The position numbers were made by a program, and so were the translations under genes. From contig NZ_SMAO01000001.1 of NCBI RefSeq assembly GCF_004342175.1, positions 496,001 through 560,000 on the forward strand: a DNA stretch of 64,000 nt, in the 5' to 3' direction. The notes below the pieces were generated by a model, which was not told where the DNA came from, did not search any database, and was given only the letters and a program-made list of their open reading frames with translations. Of this stretch, positions 36,209 to 46,464 are shown piece after piece (within the stretch, counting starts at the first letter, position 1; each line of letters opens with the position of its first letter). This stretch comes from Thiobaca trueperi. GTDB taxonomy: Bacteria > Pseudomonadota > Gammaproteobacteria > Chromatiales > Chromatiaceae.

Positions 36209-39200
36209 TCACAACCCCAGTTCGCGCCAGCGGGTCTGGATGCGCTTGACCGAGACCGGGCCGACCGCGCCAAGCTGCTGGGCGAAGAGCGCCACCCGCA
36301 GTTCTTCGAGCAGCCAGCGGATCTCGTCGAGACGCGGATCCTGACGGCCTGCCGTGTTGGCCGCCGCGACCCGTTCACGCCAGCGGTTCTGGATCTCGGC
36401 CATCTCGGTCATCCATTGCTGATCGCGACCGGGGGCATGGGCCAGACGTTCCAGCCGGAAGTCGATGGCCTTGAGATAGCGCGGATAGTGTTTGAGACGC
36501 TCGAAGGGGATCTGTTGCGGGAAACCGCGAAACACCAGCCCGTCGAGCTGTGTCTGGACATCCAGCACGGACGGCATCCAGTTGACCTGGGTGATGCCGG
36601 ACAGACGCTGGCGCAGCGTCTGATAGCTGGTGAGGATGCCCCCGATCAGCTCGCAGACCCTCTTGATCGTGGCCGGTACCTGGCCCTTGCGCTCGGCCAG
36701 ACGCTGGAGAAAGACCGCCTGCTCGCGGATCGGCGGCAGACCCTCGGTGAAGGTCAGATCCAGGATCAGGGCGATCAGCTCGTCGGTCAGATCAAGGGAC
36801 TTGGCTGCTGCCTCCCCCTCTCCCCTGCCCCTCTCCCGCCAGGGGAGAGGGGATTGAGGCGCCTTGGCATATTGCAGCCGCATCTGGTCCAGGCCGGGCA
36901 ACTGTTTGCGCAACTGACGCAGATCGCCCGCCAGATGCAGCATGAACAGACGCCGCAGACCCTCGCGCTGGGCCAGCGCTGCCGTTTCAGCCGAATCCAG
37001 CACCTGAATCGCCACGGCATCGCCCCGATCAACCAGCGCCGGATAACCGCGCAGGGTGATGCCAGCACGGGTCAGTTCGACCTGTTCGGGCAGATCGCCG
37101 AAATCCCAGCGGGTGATGCCCTCGCGTTCAAGATGCGCGGTCGGGATGTGGGCGAACCGCTGCTGTGCCTGACCGGCGAACTGACGCTTGAGCCGGAGCG
37201 GATCGTCGCCAACCGCGACCGCCTGACCCGACTCGTCCACCACTTTGACCTTCATCCGCAGATGCGCGGGGATCGCGGACTGATCCCAGGCATCTTCCGG
37301 GATCTGGATCCCGGTCAGCGACTTGATCTCCTCGGCCAGCGCCTGGATCAGCGGTCGCTCCGATGGGGTCAGGCGTGCAGCGAGCCGGGCGGCGGTATCG
37401 GGGATGGGCACGAACGACTTGCGCAGGGTCTTGGGCAGACTGCGCAGCAGTGCGGTGATGCGTTCAGTCAGCAGCCCCGGCACCAGCCAGTCGAGCCGTT
37501 CGGCGGAGACCTGATTGATGAGCGGCAGCGGCACCACCAGGGTCACGCCGTCGCCCGCGTCGCCCGGCTCGAAGCGGTATTCCAGCGGCAGCGCCGTGGC
37601 CCCGACCTGGAGACTGTCGGGAAAGGTCTGCCCGGTCACGTCCGCCGCCTCGTGGAGCATGAGATCGGCCATCTGCATGTGCAGAATGCGGGGCTCTCTG
37701 CGCGTGGCCTGTCGCAGCCATTGCTCGAACTGCGGGGCCGAATAGATGCCGCTCGGCACCCGCTCGGCATAGAAGGCGTAGATCGCCTCATCATCGACCA
37801 GGATGTCGCGGCGGCGCGATTTGGCCTCCAGATGATGGACGGATTCGATCAGCTCGCGGTTGTGCCGCCAGAAGGGTGCACGGGTCTCGAAATCGCCCTC
37901 GGTGAGCGCAAAGCGCAGAAAGATCTCGCGCGACTCGGCTGGATTGATGGGGCCATAGTTGACCCGTCGTTTGGCCACCAGTGTCACGCCGAACAGGGTC
38001 ACTTTCTCGAAGGCCGCGACCTGACCGGATTTCGCCTGCCAGTGCGGCTCGGAGTAACTGCGCTGGAGCAGATGCCGGCCCACGTCCTCGATCCAGCCCG
38101 GCTGCACGCTGGCGGCGATGCGCCCGTACTGGCGTGTGGTCTCGACCCGTTCGGCGACCATCACCCATTTGGGCGGCTTGGCGAAAAGACCGGAGCCGGG
38201 ATGGACGAAGAAACGGCTGTTGCGCGCCCCCTGGAATTCGCGCTCGGCCTCGCGGAAACCGATGTTGCCGAGCAACCCGGCCAGCAGGGCGCGGTGGATG
38301 TTTGCGTAGCTGTCAGCGTCCAGCTTCCAGCCGTCAGCTTCCAGATTTCCATCAACAACCGGCCGCTGATGGCTGGTGGCTGATCGCTGGCGGCTGACCG
38401 CTGGAAGCTGACGGCTGGAAGCTGACGGCTGGAAGCTGGACGCTGATTCCCGAAACCCCATCTCCAGCATCTGTTCGCGCAGTTGGGCATGGATGTCGCG
38501 CCATTCCTGCACCCGGTTCCAGGACAGGAAATGACGCTGGCAGAGCTTGATGAACTTGTTGCGCGACAGCGCCTTGTGCTCTTTTTCGAGGAAACGCCAG
38601 AGATTGACGAAGCCGAGAAAATCGGACTCTGGATGAGCAAAGGTGGCATGGATCTCGTCGGCGGCCTGCTGTTTGTCCTGTGGACGGTCGCGCGGATCCT
38701 GCACGCTCAACGCGGCGGCGATGATGAGCACCTCGGCCAGACAGCCCAGATCCGTCGCCGCCAGCAGCATGCGACCGATACGCGGATCGACCGGCAGACG
38801 CCCGAGCTGGCGCCCCAGGTCGGTCAGGTCGCCTTTGGTATCGATGGCGCCCAGCTCTTCCAGGGTGCGATAGCCGTCCGTCACCAGCCGCGAGTCGGGC
38901 GGATCAATGAACGGAAAACGCTCGATGGCCCCGAAGCCGAGCAGCTTCATGTGCAGGATGACGGCGGCGAGATTGGTGCGACCGATCTCGGGCTCGGTGA
39001 ATTCGGCGCGCGCGCCGAAGTTGTCCTCACTGTAGAGCCGGATGCAGACGCCCGAGGCGACACGCCCGCAGCGTCCCTTGCGCTGGTTGGCGCTGGCCTG
39101 CGAGATGCGCTCGACCGGCAGGCGCTGCACCTTGGTGCGATGGCTGTAGCGGCTGATGCGCGCGAAACCGGGATCGATGACGTAATGGATGCCGGGCACC

Positions 39201-40312
39201 GTCAGCGAGGTCTCGGCCACATTGGTGGCGAGGATCACCCGGCGCGTGCTGTGACTCTGAAAGACCCGCGCCTGCTCCTGCGGCCCCTGTCGCGCGAACA
39301 GCGGCAGGATCTCGGTCGAGGGCGGATGGTGTTTGCGCAGCGTCTCGGCGGTCTCGCGGATCTCGCGCTCGCCGGAGAGAAAGACCAGCACATCGCCCGG
39401 AGCGCTGCGCGCCAGTTCGCTCACCGCATCCGAGATGGCCTGCTGCATGGCGTCGTCACGCTCGGCGGCGCTCTCCTCCTCCGGCGGACGATAGCGAACA
39501 TCGACCGGCCAGGTCCGCCCCGAAATCTCGATAATGGGCGCAGGCTGTCCCTGGGCATCGCTGAAATGCGCCGCGAAGCGTTGCGGGTCAATGGTCGCGG
39601 AGGTGACGATCAGCTTGAGATCGGGTCGGCGCGGGAGCAGACCCTTCAGATAGCCGAGCAGGAAATCGATGTTGAGACTGCGTTCATGCGCCTCGTCGAT
39701 GATCAGCGTGTCGTATTCGTTGAGAAATCGATCCTGCTGGATCTCGGCCAGCAGCATGCCGTCGGTCATCAGCTTGATGCAGGTCTCGGGGCGGATGCGA
39801 TCATGAAAACGCACCTTGTAGCCGACCAGCCCGCCGGTCTCAGTGCCGAGCTCCTGCGCGATGCGTCCGGCCAGGCTGCGCGCGGCGATGCGCCGGGGCT
39901 GGGTGTGACCGATGCGCCCCGCCCGCCCGCGCCCCAGATCCAGACAGATCTTCGGCAGTTGGGTCGATTTGCCCGAGCCGGTCTCACCGCAGAGCACGAC
40001 CACCTGATGCCGGGCGATCAAGTCGGCCACCGCATCGCGCCGTTCGCTGACCGGCAGGTCAGGCGGATAGTCGATGACCGGCACCAGCGCCTGACGCCGC
40101 GCGAGCAAATCCTGTGACTGCCGGATCCTCTGCCAGAGCGCGGCCAACCCCTGATCGAACGGCTGACCGGCGCGCACCCGCTTGCGCAGTCCGCGCAGAC
40201 GCGCGCGCAGGCCCGGCTGATCCTGGAGCAGACAGCCGGCGAGATCTGGCTCGGCGGGAAAGTCGGACGGAGTAGAAAGAACTGGATGCAAAACGGATTC
40301 GACGGGATTCAT
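36209..40312 (-). CDS. hrpA: ATP-dependent RNA helicase HrpA with two in-frame repeat insertions
   Basis: The protein of about 1367 residues is a DEAH-box helicase. Walker A ([20 protein letters not shown]) and the DEAH box ([20 protein letters not shown]) are intact, as are SATIDPQRF and the [12 protein letters not shown] motif VI. The C-terminal DUF3418 region of HrpA follows. ATG 40312 ([10 protein letters not shown]) is chosen over an upstream start. Relatives are near 1300 residues; the surplus is explained by two insertions: about 46 residues (roughly 622-668) that continue [20 protein letters not shown], and about 17 residues (roughly 1151-1167) reading [14 protein letters not shown]. 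Both are repeat-derived and keep the frame. Confidence 0.93.
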   Translation of the reverse strand: MNPVESVLHPVLSTPSDFPAEPDLAGCLLQDQPGLRARLRGLRKRVRAGQPFDQGLAALWQRIRQSQDLLARRQALVPVIDYPPDLPVSERRDAVADLIARHQVVVLCGETGSGKSTQLPKICLDLGRGRAGRIGHTQPRRIAARSLAGRIAQELGTETGGLVGYKVRFHDRIRPETCIKLMTDGMLLAEIQQDRFLNEYDTLIIDEAHERSLNIDFLLGYLKGLLPRRPDLKLIVTSATIDPQRFAAHFSDAQGQPAPIIEISGRTWPVDVRYRPPEEESAAERDDAMQQAISDAVSELARSAPGDVLVFLSGEREIRETAETLRKHHPPSTEILPLFARQGPQEQARVFQSHSTRRVILATNVAETSLTVPGIHYVIDPGFARISRYSHRTKVQRLPVERISQASANQRKGRCGRVASGVCIRLYSEDNFGARAEFTEPEIGRTNLAAVILHMKLLGFGAIERFPFIDPPDSRLVTDGYRTLEELGAIDTKGDLTDLGRQLGRLPVDPRIGRMLLAATDLGCLAEVLIIAAALSVQDPRDRPQDKQQAADEIHATFAHPESDFLGFVNLWRFLEKEHKALSRNKFIKLCQRHFLSWNRVQEWRDIHAQLREQMLEMGFRESASSFQPSASSRQLPAVSRQRSATSHQRPVVDGNLEADGWKLDADSYANIHRALLAGLLGNIGFREAEREFQGARNSRFFVHPGSGLFAKPPKWVMVAERVETTRQYGRIAASVQPGWIEDVGRHLLQRSYSEPHWQAKSGQVAAFEKVTLFGVTLVAKRRVNYGPINPAESREIFLRFALTEGDFETRAPFWRHNRELIESVHHLEAKSRRRDILVDDEAIYAFYAERVPSGIYSAPQFEQWLRQATRREPRILHMQMADLMLHEAADVTGQTFPDSLQVGATALPLEYRFEPGDAGDGVTLVVPLPLINQVSAERLDWLVPGLLTERITALLRSLPKTLRKSFVPIPDTAARLAARLTPSERPLIQALAEEIKSLTGIQIPEDAWDQSAIPAHLRMKVKVVDESGQAVAVGDDPLRLKRQFAGQAQQRFAHIPTAHLEREGITRWDFGDLPEQVELTRAGITLRGYPALVDRGDAVAIQVLDSAETAALAQREGLRRLFMLHLAGDLRQLRKQLPGLDQMRLQYAKAPQSPLPWRERGRGEGEAAAKSLDLTDELIALILDLTFTEGLPPIREQAVFLQRLAERKGQVPATIKRVCELIGGILTSYQTLRQRLSGITQVNWMPSVLDVQTQLDGLVFRGFPQQIPFERLKHYPRYLKAIDFRLERLAHAPGRDQQWMTEMAEIQNRWRERVAAANTAGRQDPRLDEIRWLLEELRVALFAQQLGAVGPVSVKRIQTRWRELGL
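36810..36860. repeat. CTCTCCCCTGGC-type palindrome inside hrpA
   Basis: CCCCTCTCCCCTGCCCCTCT and CCCGCCAGGGGAGAGGGG form a GC-rich hairpin. On the coding strand it encodes [14 protein letters not shown], which is absent from other HrpA proteins as far as I recall. Confidence 0.8.
38309..38447. repeat. AGCTGACGGCTGGA repeat cluster inside hrpA
   Basis: GCTGACGGCTGGAA occurs in direct repeats at 38408-38435, with related copies and an inverted copy (CAGCTTCCAGCCGTCAGC at 38322-38339). The cluster sits between GFRE and [11 protein letters not shown] of HrpA and adds about 46 in-frame residues. Confidence 0.82.
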
Positions 40313-40412
40313 GGGATTGTTATGATGCGGGTGTAGATATTCCGACCAAGCATGGAAGATCAGGCGTCGCTGACGCAATCAGCGATCAAGAATCATTTTT
40401 GGAGACGTTTTG

Positions 40413-41537
40413 ATGTTCGTCCTTAAATGGAGACATAAAGAACAGATTCGTTTGTTGCAGGGGGAAAATACGGCCTTGGCAGCGGAAAACGCCTCGCTTC
40501 GCGCTGAACTTGAGCAGTTGCATCAGGCTCTTGCCGCACAGCGTGGCGATGAGCAGGGCACGGAGCAGATCAACGCACTCATGGCTTACCAGGACGAACA
40601 TCTCAAAACGGGGCTGATGGATATTCAGGGCAACCTCGTCATCTCGGTCGATGAAGCCAAGCAGACGCTATCGACCATCGATGGCGTCTCCGGCGATTTC
40701 AGCGGCGTCGCGACAGAGATCGTCCAGATTTCAGGCTTCCTTGGTTCCCTGGCGAGCACCGCACAGGACTCCAATCAAGTCGTCCAGCAACTTTCGGCGC
40801 ATGCATCCAAAATCAACGCCGTGCTCACACTCATTCGCACCATTGCCGAGCAGACCAATCTGCTGGCATTAAACGCGGCGATCGAGGCCGCTCGCGCTGG
40901 TGAGGCCGGCAGGGGCTTTGCGGTCGTGGCCAGTGAAATCCGTTCGCTGGCTGACAAGACCCAGTCCGCGATCCTTGAGACCCGCGAGGTCATTCAGAAT
41001 ATGCTGGCGAATGTTGCCAGCGTGGAGTCCACCTCGCTCAGGCTCGTTGAGGGCGTGCAGGAAATCAATGGCAATGTACTGAGATTCGAGGAGCGTCTGA
41101 GCGCGCTTCAGACCCACGTTGATGCTTCTTTCAACGACGTGCGGGACATGAACAGCCGTGTCTTCATGAGTCTGGCGAAACTGGATCATGTCATCTGGAA
41201 GGTCAACACTTACCTGTCGATCAGCAAACGCGCACCCGCTTTCTCGTTTGTCGATCATCACAACTGCCGGCTTGGCAAGTGGTACGAGCAGGGCGAGGGT
41301 AAGGCGTTCTTTGCTCACTCACGATCCTATCGCGAGCTGGAGGCGCCTCACGCCAAGGTGCATGACGGCACCCGATGCATCTTCGACTTGATCGAGCAAA
41401 CGCCGCTCGATTACACCGCCCTGATGGAAGCGGTCAACGAGATGGAAAAAAACAGCGACCGGGTCTTCGCATCGCTTGACCGGATCCTGAGCGATGCGGC
41501 ATCGTCCAGGACACAGCCTGCCAGTGGGATCAAATGA
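40413..41537 (+). CDS. Soluble methyl-accepting chemotaxis-type protein with CZB domain
   Basis: The 374-residue protein has no membrane segment. An N-terminal coiled coil (about residues 5-50) precedes a short MCP signalling domain with the hairpin tip [20 protein letters not shown] and [22 protein letters not shown]-terminal CZB domain follows, with its zinc-type residues in [24 protein letters not shown] and [12 protein letters not shown] domains bind zinc and can sense zinc or oxidants such as hypochlorous acid. ATG 40413 follows GGAG at 40401. No che genes are nearby, so it acts with an unlinked array or regulates a diguanylate cyclase; both are inference. Confidence 0.88.
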   Translation: MFVLKWRHKEQIRLLQGENTALAAENASLRAELEQLHQALAAQRGDEQGTEQINALMAYQDEHLKTGLMDIQGNLVISVDEAKQTLSTIDGVSGDFSGVATEIVQISGFLGSLASTAQDSNQVVQQLSAHASKINAVLTLIRTIAEQTNLLALNAAIEAARAGEAGRGFAVVASEIRSLADKTQSAILETREVIQNMLANVASVESTSLRLVEGVQEINGNVLRFEERLSALQTHVDASFNDVRDMNSRVFMSLAKLDHVIWKVNTYLSISKRAPAFSFVDHHNCRLGKWYEQGEGKAFFAHSRSYRELEAPHAKVHDGTRCIFDLIEQTPLDYTALMEAVNEMEKNSDRVFASLDRILSDAASSRTQPASGIK

Positions 41538-41668
41538 TGCCCGGCTGTCCCAACAGCCGCGCCGGACGATCCGTTGCGATCAACAGCATGGCAGAGGGAC
41601 TGCGGAGCAAGGCGCAGTAACGAGTCGCCATGACACTGAGAGAGTGCTGGAAGCCGATCACCCCGCAC

Positions 41669-44600
41669 TCAGATCAACTCATGCACCATCACCCGCTCGC
41701 CAGCCGGATCCAGCTCGCGCGCCTGTTCGACGACCCGCTGGTGATGGGTGAAGAGAACCACCTGGGTTCGGGCCGAGAAATCGGCCAGCGCCGCCAGCGT
41801 CGCACGGGCGCGGGGATCGTCGAATTGAATGAGGATGTCATCGACGATGAAGGGCAGCGGCTCGGCGTGGTCGAGACGATGATCGAGATTGGCCAGTCGC
41901 AGCGCCAGATAAAGTTGATCGCGGGTGCCGGTGCTCATGCCTTCGACCCGCAGCCGCTCGCCGGTGGCGCGCAGACCGACGAGGACGGGCTGATCGGCGT
42001 CGTCGAAATCGGTCTCGATGGCGCTGAAGGCATCGCAGGTGAGTCGGGCGAAATAGCCGCTGGCACGGGTCAGAATGGGGTCGCGATGCTGACGGCGGAA
42101 ACGCTCGATCTCATCGCGCAGGATGCGCGCCGCCAGTTTGAGACGGACATAACGCTCGGACTGACCGCGCAGACTGGCAAGTGTCTGCTGCGCCGCTTCG
42201 GCCAGTGCCGCCGCCTGGTCGCTGCCGGCCATGTCCGCAAAATCGCGCTCGGCGTTCAGCTTCTGTTCGAGCAGCTCCGCCTGCCGGGGCCGAAGTTCGG
42301 TTTCGATGCGCGTCTCCAGCGCCGCCAGTTCAGCCGGCAGGGCGTCACGGTCGGTGCGGTCCGCCTCCGCCTCCGCCTGCAGGTCTGCCAGACCGAGACC
42401 GTCTCCGGCACTCACCAGCGCGGATTCCAGCTCGTCAAGCTGCGTCAGACACTGGCGATGGGTCTGGGCGCGCTGCTCGACCGCAATCAGGTCGTCCGGG
42501 CTGGCGCAGCCGGCCTCGCGGCAGAGTTCGGCCAGGATGGCGTCCGCCGCCTGGATCGCCGATTCCGCCTGCTGGCGATCCGTCCCGGCCTGTCGCAACT
42601 GGGTCAGGAGTTCATCGCGCCGACTTTGGTCCTCGCGCTGCCGGCCAAGCCGCTGGTGCAGTTCGATCACCGCCTCATCCAGCGGACGCGCCAGCAGGTC
42701 AGGCGCAAGCCGGGTCAGGAGTCCGCTGGCCCGCTGGCCGAAGGCCGCCGCATCGGCGTCGATGCCGGCGATCCGTTCGGCCAGCCGTTCGGCCTCCCGG
42801 ATCTGCTTGAGGCTGTCATCGAGCGTCTTGAGATGATCCGACGCCTCGCCAGGGCTGGTGTCCTGCGCCAGACCCAGTTCATTCATGAGCGCGGCCCAGG
42901 CGGTCAGCCAGTCATGCCGTTCCTTTTCCGCCGTCTCGACATCCAGGACGAGGCGCTGCTCGGTTTCTTCCAGTTCAGTGAGATCTTTTTTCAGTCGCTC
43001 GCGTTGGCGTCCGGTTTCCATGAGCGCGGTCAGATGGGTCTCGGCCTGATTGAGTAACAGGCTCAAACCCCGCTCCGGCGGAGGGGCCGGCAGACCCAGC
43101 GCGGTCAGCGCGGCATGCAGGGCCCGCGCGTGCATCTGCTGTCTGGCTTCAAGCTCGGCGACTCCGGCCCGCAATTCGTCAGCCTGAGCAGCCCGCTCGC
43201 GCAGTCGCACGGCGCGGGTCAGCCACGGCTGCATCTCGCGGGGCGGGAGCGGGGTGATCCCGCACGCCAACCAGAGCGACTGCCAGGACTGCTGGAGCGC
43301 AGCACGCCGTCCGGCCTCCAGGGTCAGCGCCCGCTCGATCTCGCGAAGCTGCTGCTCGCAGGTCTCCAATCGCGCCTGGGTGGTGGCCTGTTCATAGACC
43401 CGCTGGCTCTCGCGGCGCAGCCGGTCGGCAACCTCGTCGGCGGCTGATAGCGATTCCTCGAACACCGCTGGCAGCGCCCGCCCCGCACCATAATCCCTGG
43501 TCTCGGCGGTGACATCCGCGCCATCCAGCCACTGCCGCTTGAGCAGCCGCCAGCCCTGGTCGCGATGCGCGCGCGCCTGATCCAGATCCGCTTCCGAGGG
43601 CACCCGCCCGGCCAGTTGGAAGGCCCGCAGCGATTCCGCGATCCGTCGCCGCTCGGCCTCTGTCTCCGCGCGGCTTTTGTCCAGTGTCCGACGGCTCTCA
43701 TCCAGCGCCTGGAAGTCGGTCGCGAAGCGTTCGATGGTCTCCGGGACGGGCAGTGGGGTGCGGCACAAGTCATCCAGGCCGGCATCCCAGCAACCCAGCG
43801 CGGCCAGTTCACGCTGAGAGTCGTCCAGATGGCGCAGCAGACGCGCCCGTGCCTCCGCGCCGGCCTGCTCCAGATCACCGGCGCGACGCGCCTCATCCAG
43901 CGCCCGGCGCAGACCATCCAGCGGCGGTTCGGGCGGCAGCGCGGCGAACAACTGGTTCTTGTCGGCCAGCCTGCGCCCGGACTCGGCCAATTGACGAGCG
44001 GCCTGCTCGACCGCCGCGAGACGGGCCTCGCGGCTGCCGCCGAGCTCGGTCACCCGTCGCCGACGATTGAGCCGTGATCGCAGACCGGGGGCGTCGGCCA
44101 GGGTCAGATCGGGACGCACCTGAGCCAGCCAGACGGCGGCTTGAGACTCCAGCGCGGCGCGTTCGGCGACCAGCGCCGGGCGGTCTTTGGCCGCTTTGCG
44201 GTGACTGCCGAGCGATTCGCGCAGATCGTCGATGGCCTCGGCCTCGGCCAGGAGATCCTCGGAGATGGTCAGCGCGGCGACCTTGGCCTGAAGCTCGGTG
44301 TGACGGTTCTGCGCCGCCCGTTGGGCGGCGACGGCGAGCGCACGCTGCGAGACGGACGCCTCGCGCCGCTGGCCGAAGGTCGGCGACAGATGCGGCGTCT
44401 CGCCCAACTGCGCGAGCTGTTCGCGCAACGCCGCACGCCGCGCCAGATCCGGGAGTGTGCGACGGATGCGTTCCAGACGGCTGCGTTGACGGACGGATTC
44501 GCTCAGGTCGGCATCGAGTTCGGCCAGCCGCCGTTGGGCCTGCTCGACGATTTTGCGCGTCTCCTCCCAATGGCGGGCGGACAGCGAGGCGTCGCGCTGC

Positions 44601-45187
44601 TGGCGTTCGATCTCGACGAATTGATTCAGCGTTTTGTTGATGAGCGGTTTTGAACCGCGCGGCACGAAGAGCTGGCTCGCCTCCTCGTCGAGTCCTTTCA
44701 GCACGGCATGGAGATTGACGCCGCCCAGCCCGCTGCCGAAGAGCGCCTCGGCCTCCCGACCCTGCTCGGCCAGCAGTTCCTGCCCGCCACGCACCAGGCT
44801 TTCATGGTCGATGCCAAACAGACGTTCAAAGAGCGGCCCGTCAACCCCTCCCAGAAGACGGGTCAGACACTCATCGTCGATGGCGGCCTTGCAAGCCGCG
44901 TCCAGAAGGGTGTTTTTGTGTCCCTTGCGGCGGAAGCAGACGAGATCCGCCCCATCCGATCCGCGCAGACGACCGCCGATGCGCAGTTCCTGTTTGCCGT
45001 GCAGAAAATCATCCTGGGTGCGCTCCGGGATGCCATAGAGCAGCGCCCGCAGTGCGCGTAGCGCGGAACTCTTGCCGGCCTCGTTGTGACCGAAGATCAG
45101 ATGCAGGCCATGCTGACCGCCGCTCAGGTCCAGATGACGGTCGGTGAAGGGTCCGAAGGCGCGCAGATGCAGATCCAGAATCTTCAT
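41669..45187 (-). CDS. YhaN-like SMC/SbcC-type ATPase
   Basis: This 1172-residue protein starts with an ABC/SMC-type head: MKILDLHLRAFGPFTDRHLD, then IFGHNEAGKSSALRALRALL (Walker A). A very long region rich in Arg, Glu, Leu and Ala follows and is predicted to be coiled coil. A C-terminal half-head (DQLYLALRLANLDH signature-like, then PLPFIVDDILIQFDDPRA as Walker B and VVLFTHHQRVVEQA) closes it. It overlaps the exonuclease gene upstream, giving an SbcC/SbcD or Rad50/Mre11-like pair for DNA-end processing. YhaN/YhaO is the closest named match I can give. Confidence 0.88.
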   Translation of the reverse strand: MKILDLHLRAFGPFTDRHLDLSGGQHGLHLIFGHNEAGKSSALRALRALLYGIPERTQDDFLHGKQELRIGGRLRGSDGADLVCFRRKGHKNTLLDAACKAAIDDECLTRLLGGVDGPLFERLFGIDHESLVRGGQELLAEQGREAEALFGSGLGGVNLHAVLKGLDEEASQLFVPRGSKPLINKTLNQFVEIERQQRDASLSARHWEETRKIVEQAQRRLAELDADLSESVRQRSRLERIRRTLPDLARRAALREQLAQLGETPHLSPTFGQRREASVSQRALAVAAQRAAQNRHTELQAKVAALTISEDLLAEAEAIDDLRESLGSHRKAAKDRPALVAERAALESQAAVWLAQVRPDLTLADAPGLRSRLNRRRRVTELGGSREARLAAVEQAARQLAESGRRLADKNQLFAALPPEPPLDGLRRALDEARRAGDLEQAGAEARARLLRHLDDSQRELAALGCWDAGLDDLCRTPLPVPETIERFATDFQALDESRRTLDKSRAETEAERRRIAESLRAFQLAGRVPSEADLDQARAHRDQGWRLLKRQWLDGADVTAETRDYGAGRALPAVFEESLSAADEVADRLRRESQRVYEQATTQARLETCEQQLREIERALTLEAGRRAALQQSWQSLWLACGITPLPPREMQPWLTRAVRLRERAAQADELRAGVAELEARQQMHARALHAALTALGLPAPPPERGLSLLLNQAETHLTALMETGRQRERLKKDLTELEETEQRLVLDVETAEKERHDWLTAWAALMNELGLAQDTSPGEASDHLKTLDDSLKQIREAERLAERIAGIDADAAAFGQRASGLLTRLAPDLLARPLDEAVIELHQRLGRQREDQSRRDELLTQLRQAGTDRQQAESAIQAADAILAELCREAGCASPDDLIAVEQRAQTHRQCLTQLDELESALVSAGDGLGLADLQAEAEADRTDRDALPAELAALETRIETELRPRQAELLEQKLNAERDFADMAGSDQAAALAEAAQQTLASLRGQSERYVRLKLAARILRDEIERFRRQHRDPILTRASGYFARLTCDAFSAIETDFDDADQPVLVGLRATGERLRVEGMSTGTRDQLYLALRLANLDHRLDHAEPLPFIVDDILIQFDDPRARATLAALADFSARTQVVLFTHHQRVVEQARELDPAGERVMVHELI

Positions 45188-46464
45188 GCCGCTCTCCCCG
45201 CCTCCTCATCCCGACCCAGCAGACGGTCAAGCAGCAGCGATTTGACATCCTCCAGACAGTCCTGGAGCGCATCAGGCCGGGTCGGATCGAAGTCGTCCTC
45301 ACCGACGCGCAGCGCCGCCGGCAGTTTGAGACTCAGATCGGCCACCTCTCCCGCCAGCGAGGACAGACGTTGCGAATCCAGCTCCAGATCGCGGATCGCT
45401 CGCAGCAGACCACCGAGGGCGTCATCGCGATTCAGCGCCGACTCGCTCACCGCACCCCGGGTCTCGATCAGCACCTTTTCCACCCAGAGCGCGTCCGCGC
45501 CGATGGTGTTGGCGAGCGCGCGGCAGTCATTGATCGTCTGTTCCGGCGCGGCGCGCAGCCGGGCGTGGAGGGCGCACGAACCGGTGAGTCGGAGACGCAC
45601 CGCCAGCAGGCGTCCAGCGGCGGTCGCGACCGCCGCGCGCAGGACGGGCTCGGCCCGGTCATAAACGTCCTCCAGGGTCGCGGCGTCAGTCAGATCCACC
45701 CGACAGACGGCCCAGCGCGCCACATCCAGCGATGGATGGTCCATGTCAGCCACCCGCCCATTCTCGACCCGTACCAGCACGCAGCCCTTGGCGCCGGTCT
45801 CGCGGACATGGCGGCCCTGGATATTGCCCGGAAAGACCACCCAGGGATCTTCGGCGACGATCTCGTGCTGATGCACATGACCGAGCGCCCAGTAGTCATA
45901 GCCGCGCGAACGCAGACCCTCCAGGCTGCATGGCGCATAGGATTCATGTCCGGGGCGACCGTCGAGCGAGGTGTGCAGCAGACCGATATTAAAGAGTCCC
46001 GGCAGCGCCTGCGGATAACGGCGGGTGAGATCCTCGCTGACCGCGCGGGTGGCGAAACCCTGACCATGCACGGCGAGGCCGAGCGCGTCCAGGATGCGGG
46101 TCTCGGGCTGACGGGTGGAGAAGTGATGAACATTGTCGGGCAGACGCAGCAATTTGGTCATCTGGCTCGCTGCGTCATGATTGCCAGCGACCATTAGAAC
46201 CTGAATATCGGCTTCACGCAGACGTCCCATCTGGTGCGTAAAGAAGAGTCCGGTGTTGTAATCCTTCCAGTCGCCGTCATAGAGATCGCCGGCCAGCAGC
46301 ACGAAATCGACCGCTTCACTGAGCGCCAGATCGACCAGATTCTCGAAGGCGCGACGGGTCGCCCCGCGCATGGCCTCCACCGGCGCCCCGTCATAGCGTT
46401 CCAGCCCACGCAACGGGCTGTCGAGATGGATGTCTGCCGCGTGGATGAATTTGAACCTCCCCAT
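45184..46464 (-). CDS. YhaO-like DNA repair exonuclease (metallophosphoesterase)
   Basis: The protein of about 426 residues is a calcineurin-like nuclease. The metal-binding motifs are intact: FIHAADIHLDSPL, LLAGDLYDGDW, VAGNHD, LLHTSL and ALGHVHQHE. It should process DNA ends with the YhaN-like ATPase, whose start overlaps its stop. The start ATG 46464 (MGRFKF) lies within the right-end hairpin of the adjoining IS, and no strong ribosome site precedes it. An in-frame ATG at 46503 would add 13 residues encoded by the IS end. Expression may therefore be altered or driven by the IS. Confidence 0.88.
   Translation of the reverse strand: MGRFKFIHAADIHLDSPLRGLERYDGAPVEAMRGATRRAFENLVDLALSEAVDFVLLAGDLYDGDWKDYNTGLFFTHQMGRLREADIQVLMVAGNHDAASQMTKLLRLPDNVHHFSTRQPETRILDALGLAVHGQGFATRAVSEDLTRRYPQALPGLFNIGLLHTSLDGRPGHESYAPCSLEGLRSRGYDYWALGHVHQHEIVAEDPWVVFPGNIQGRHVRETGAKGCVLVRVENGRVADMDHPSLDVARWAVCRVDLTDAATLEDVYDRAEPVLRAAVATAAGRLLAVRLRLTGSCALHARLRAAPEQTINDCRALANTIGADALWVEKVLIETRGAVSESALNRDDALGGLLRAIRDLELDSQRLSSLAGEVADLSLKLPAALRVGEDDFDPTRPDALQDCLEDVKSLLLDRLLGRDEEAGRAA

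Noticed and set aside
36083-38383. 766-codon open frame antisense to hrpA
   Set aside because: It has no recognisable motif and lies opposite a helicase with intact motifs.
37981-38449. Tandem repeat in hrpA as a frameshift or pseudogene signal
   Set aside because: The frame stays open through the insert, and all helicase motifs lie in one frame on both sides.
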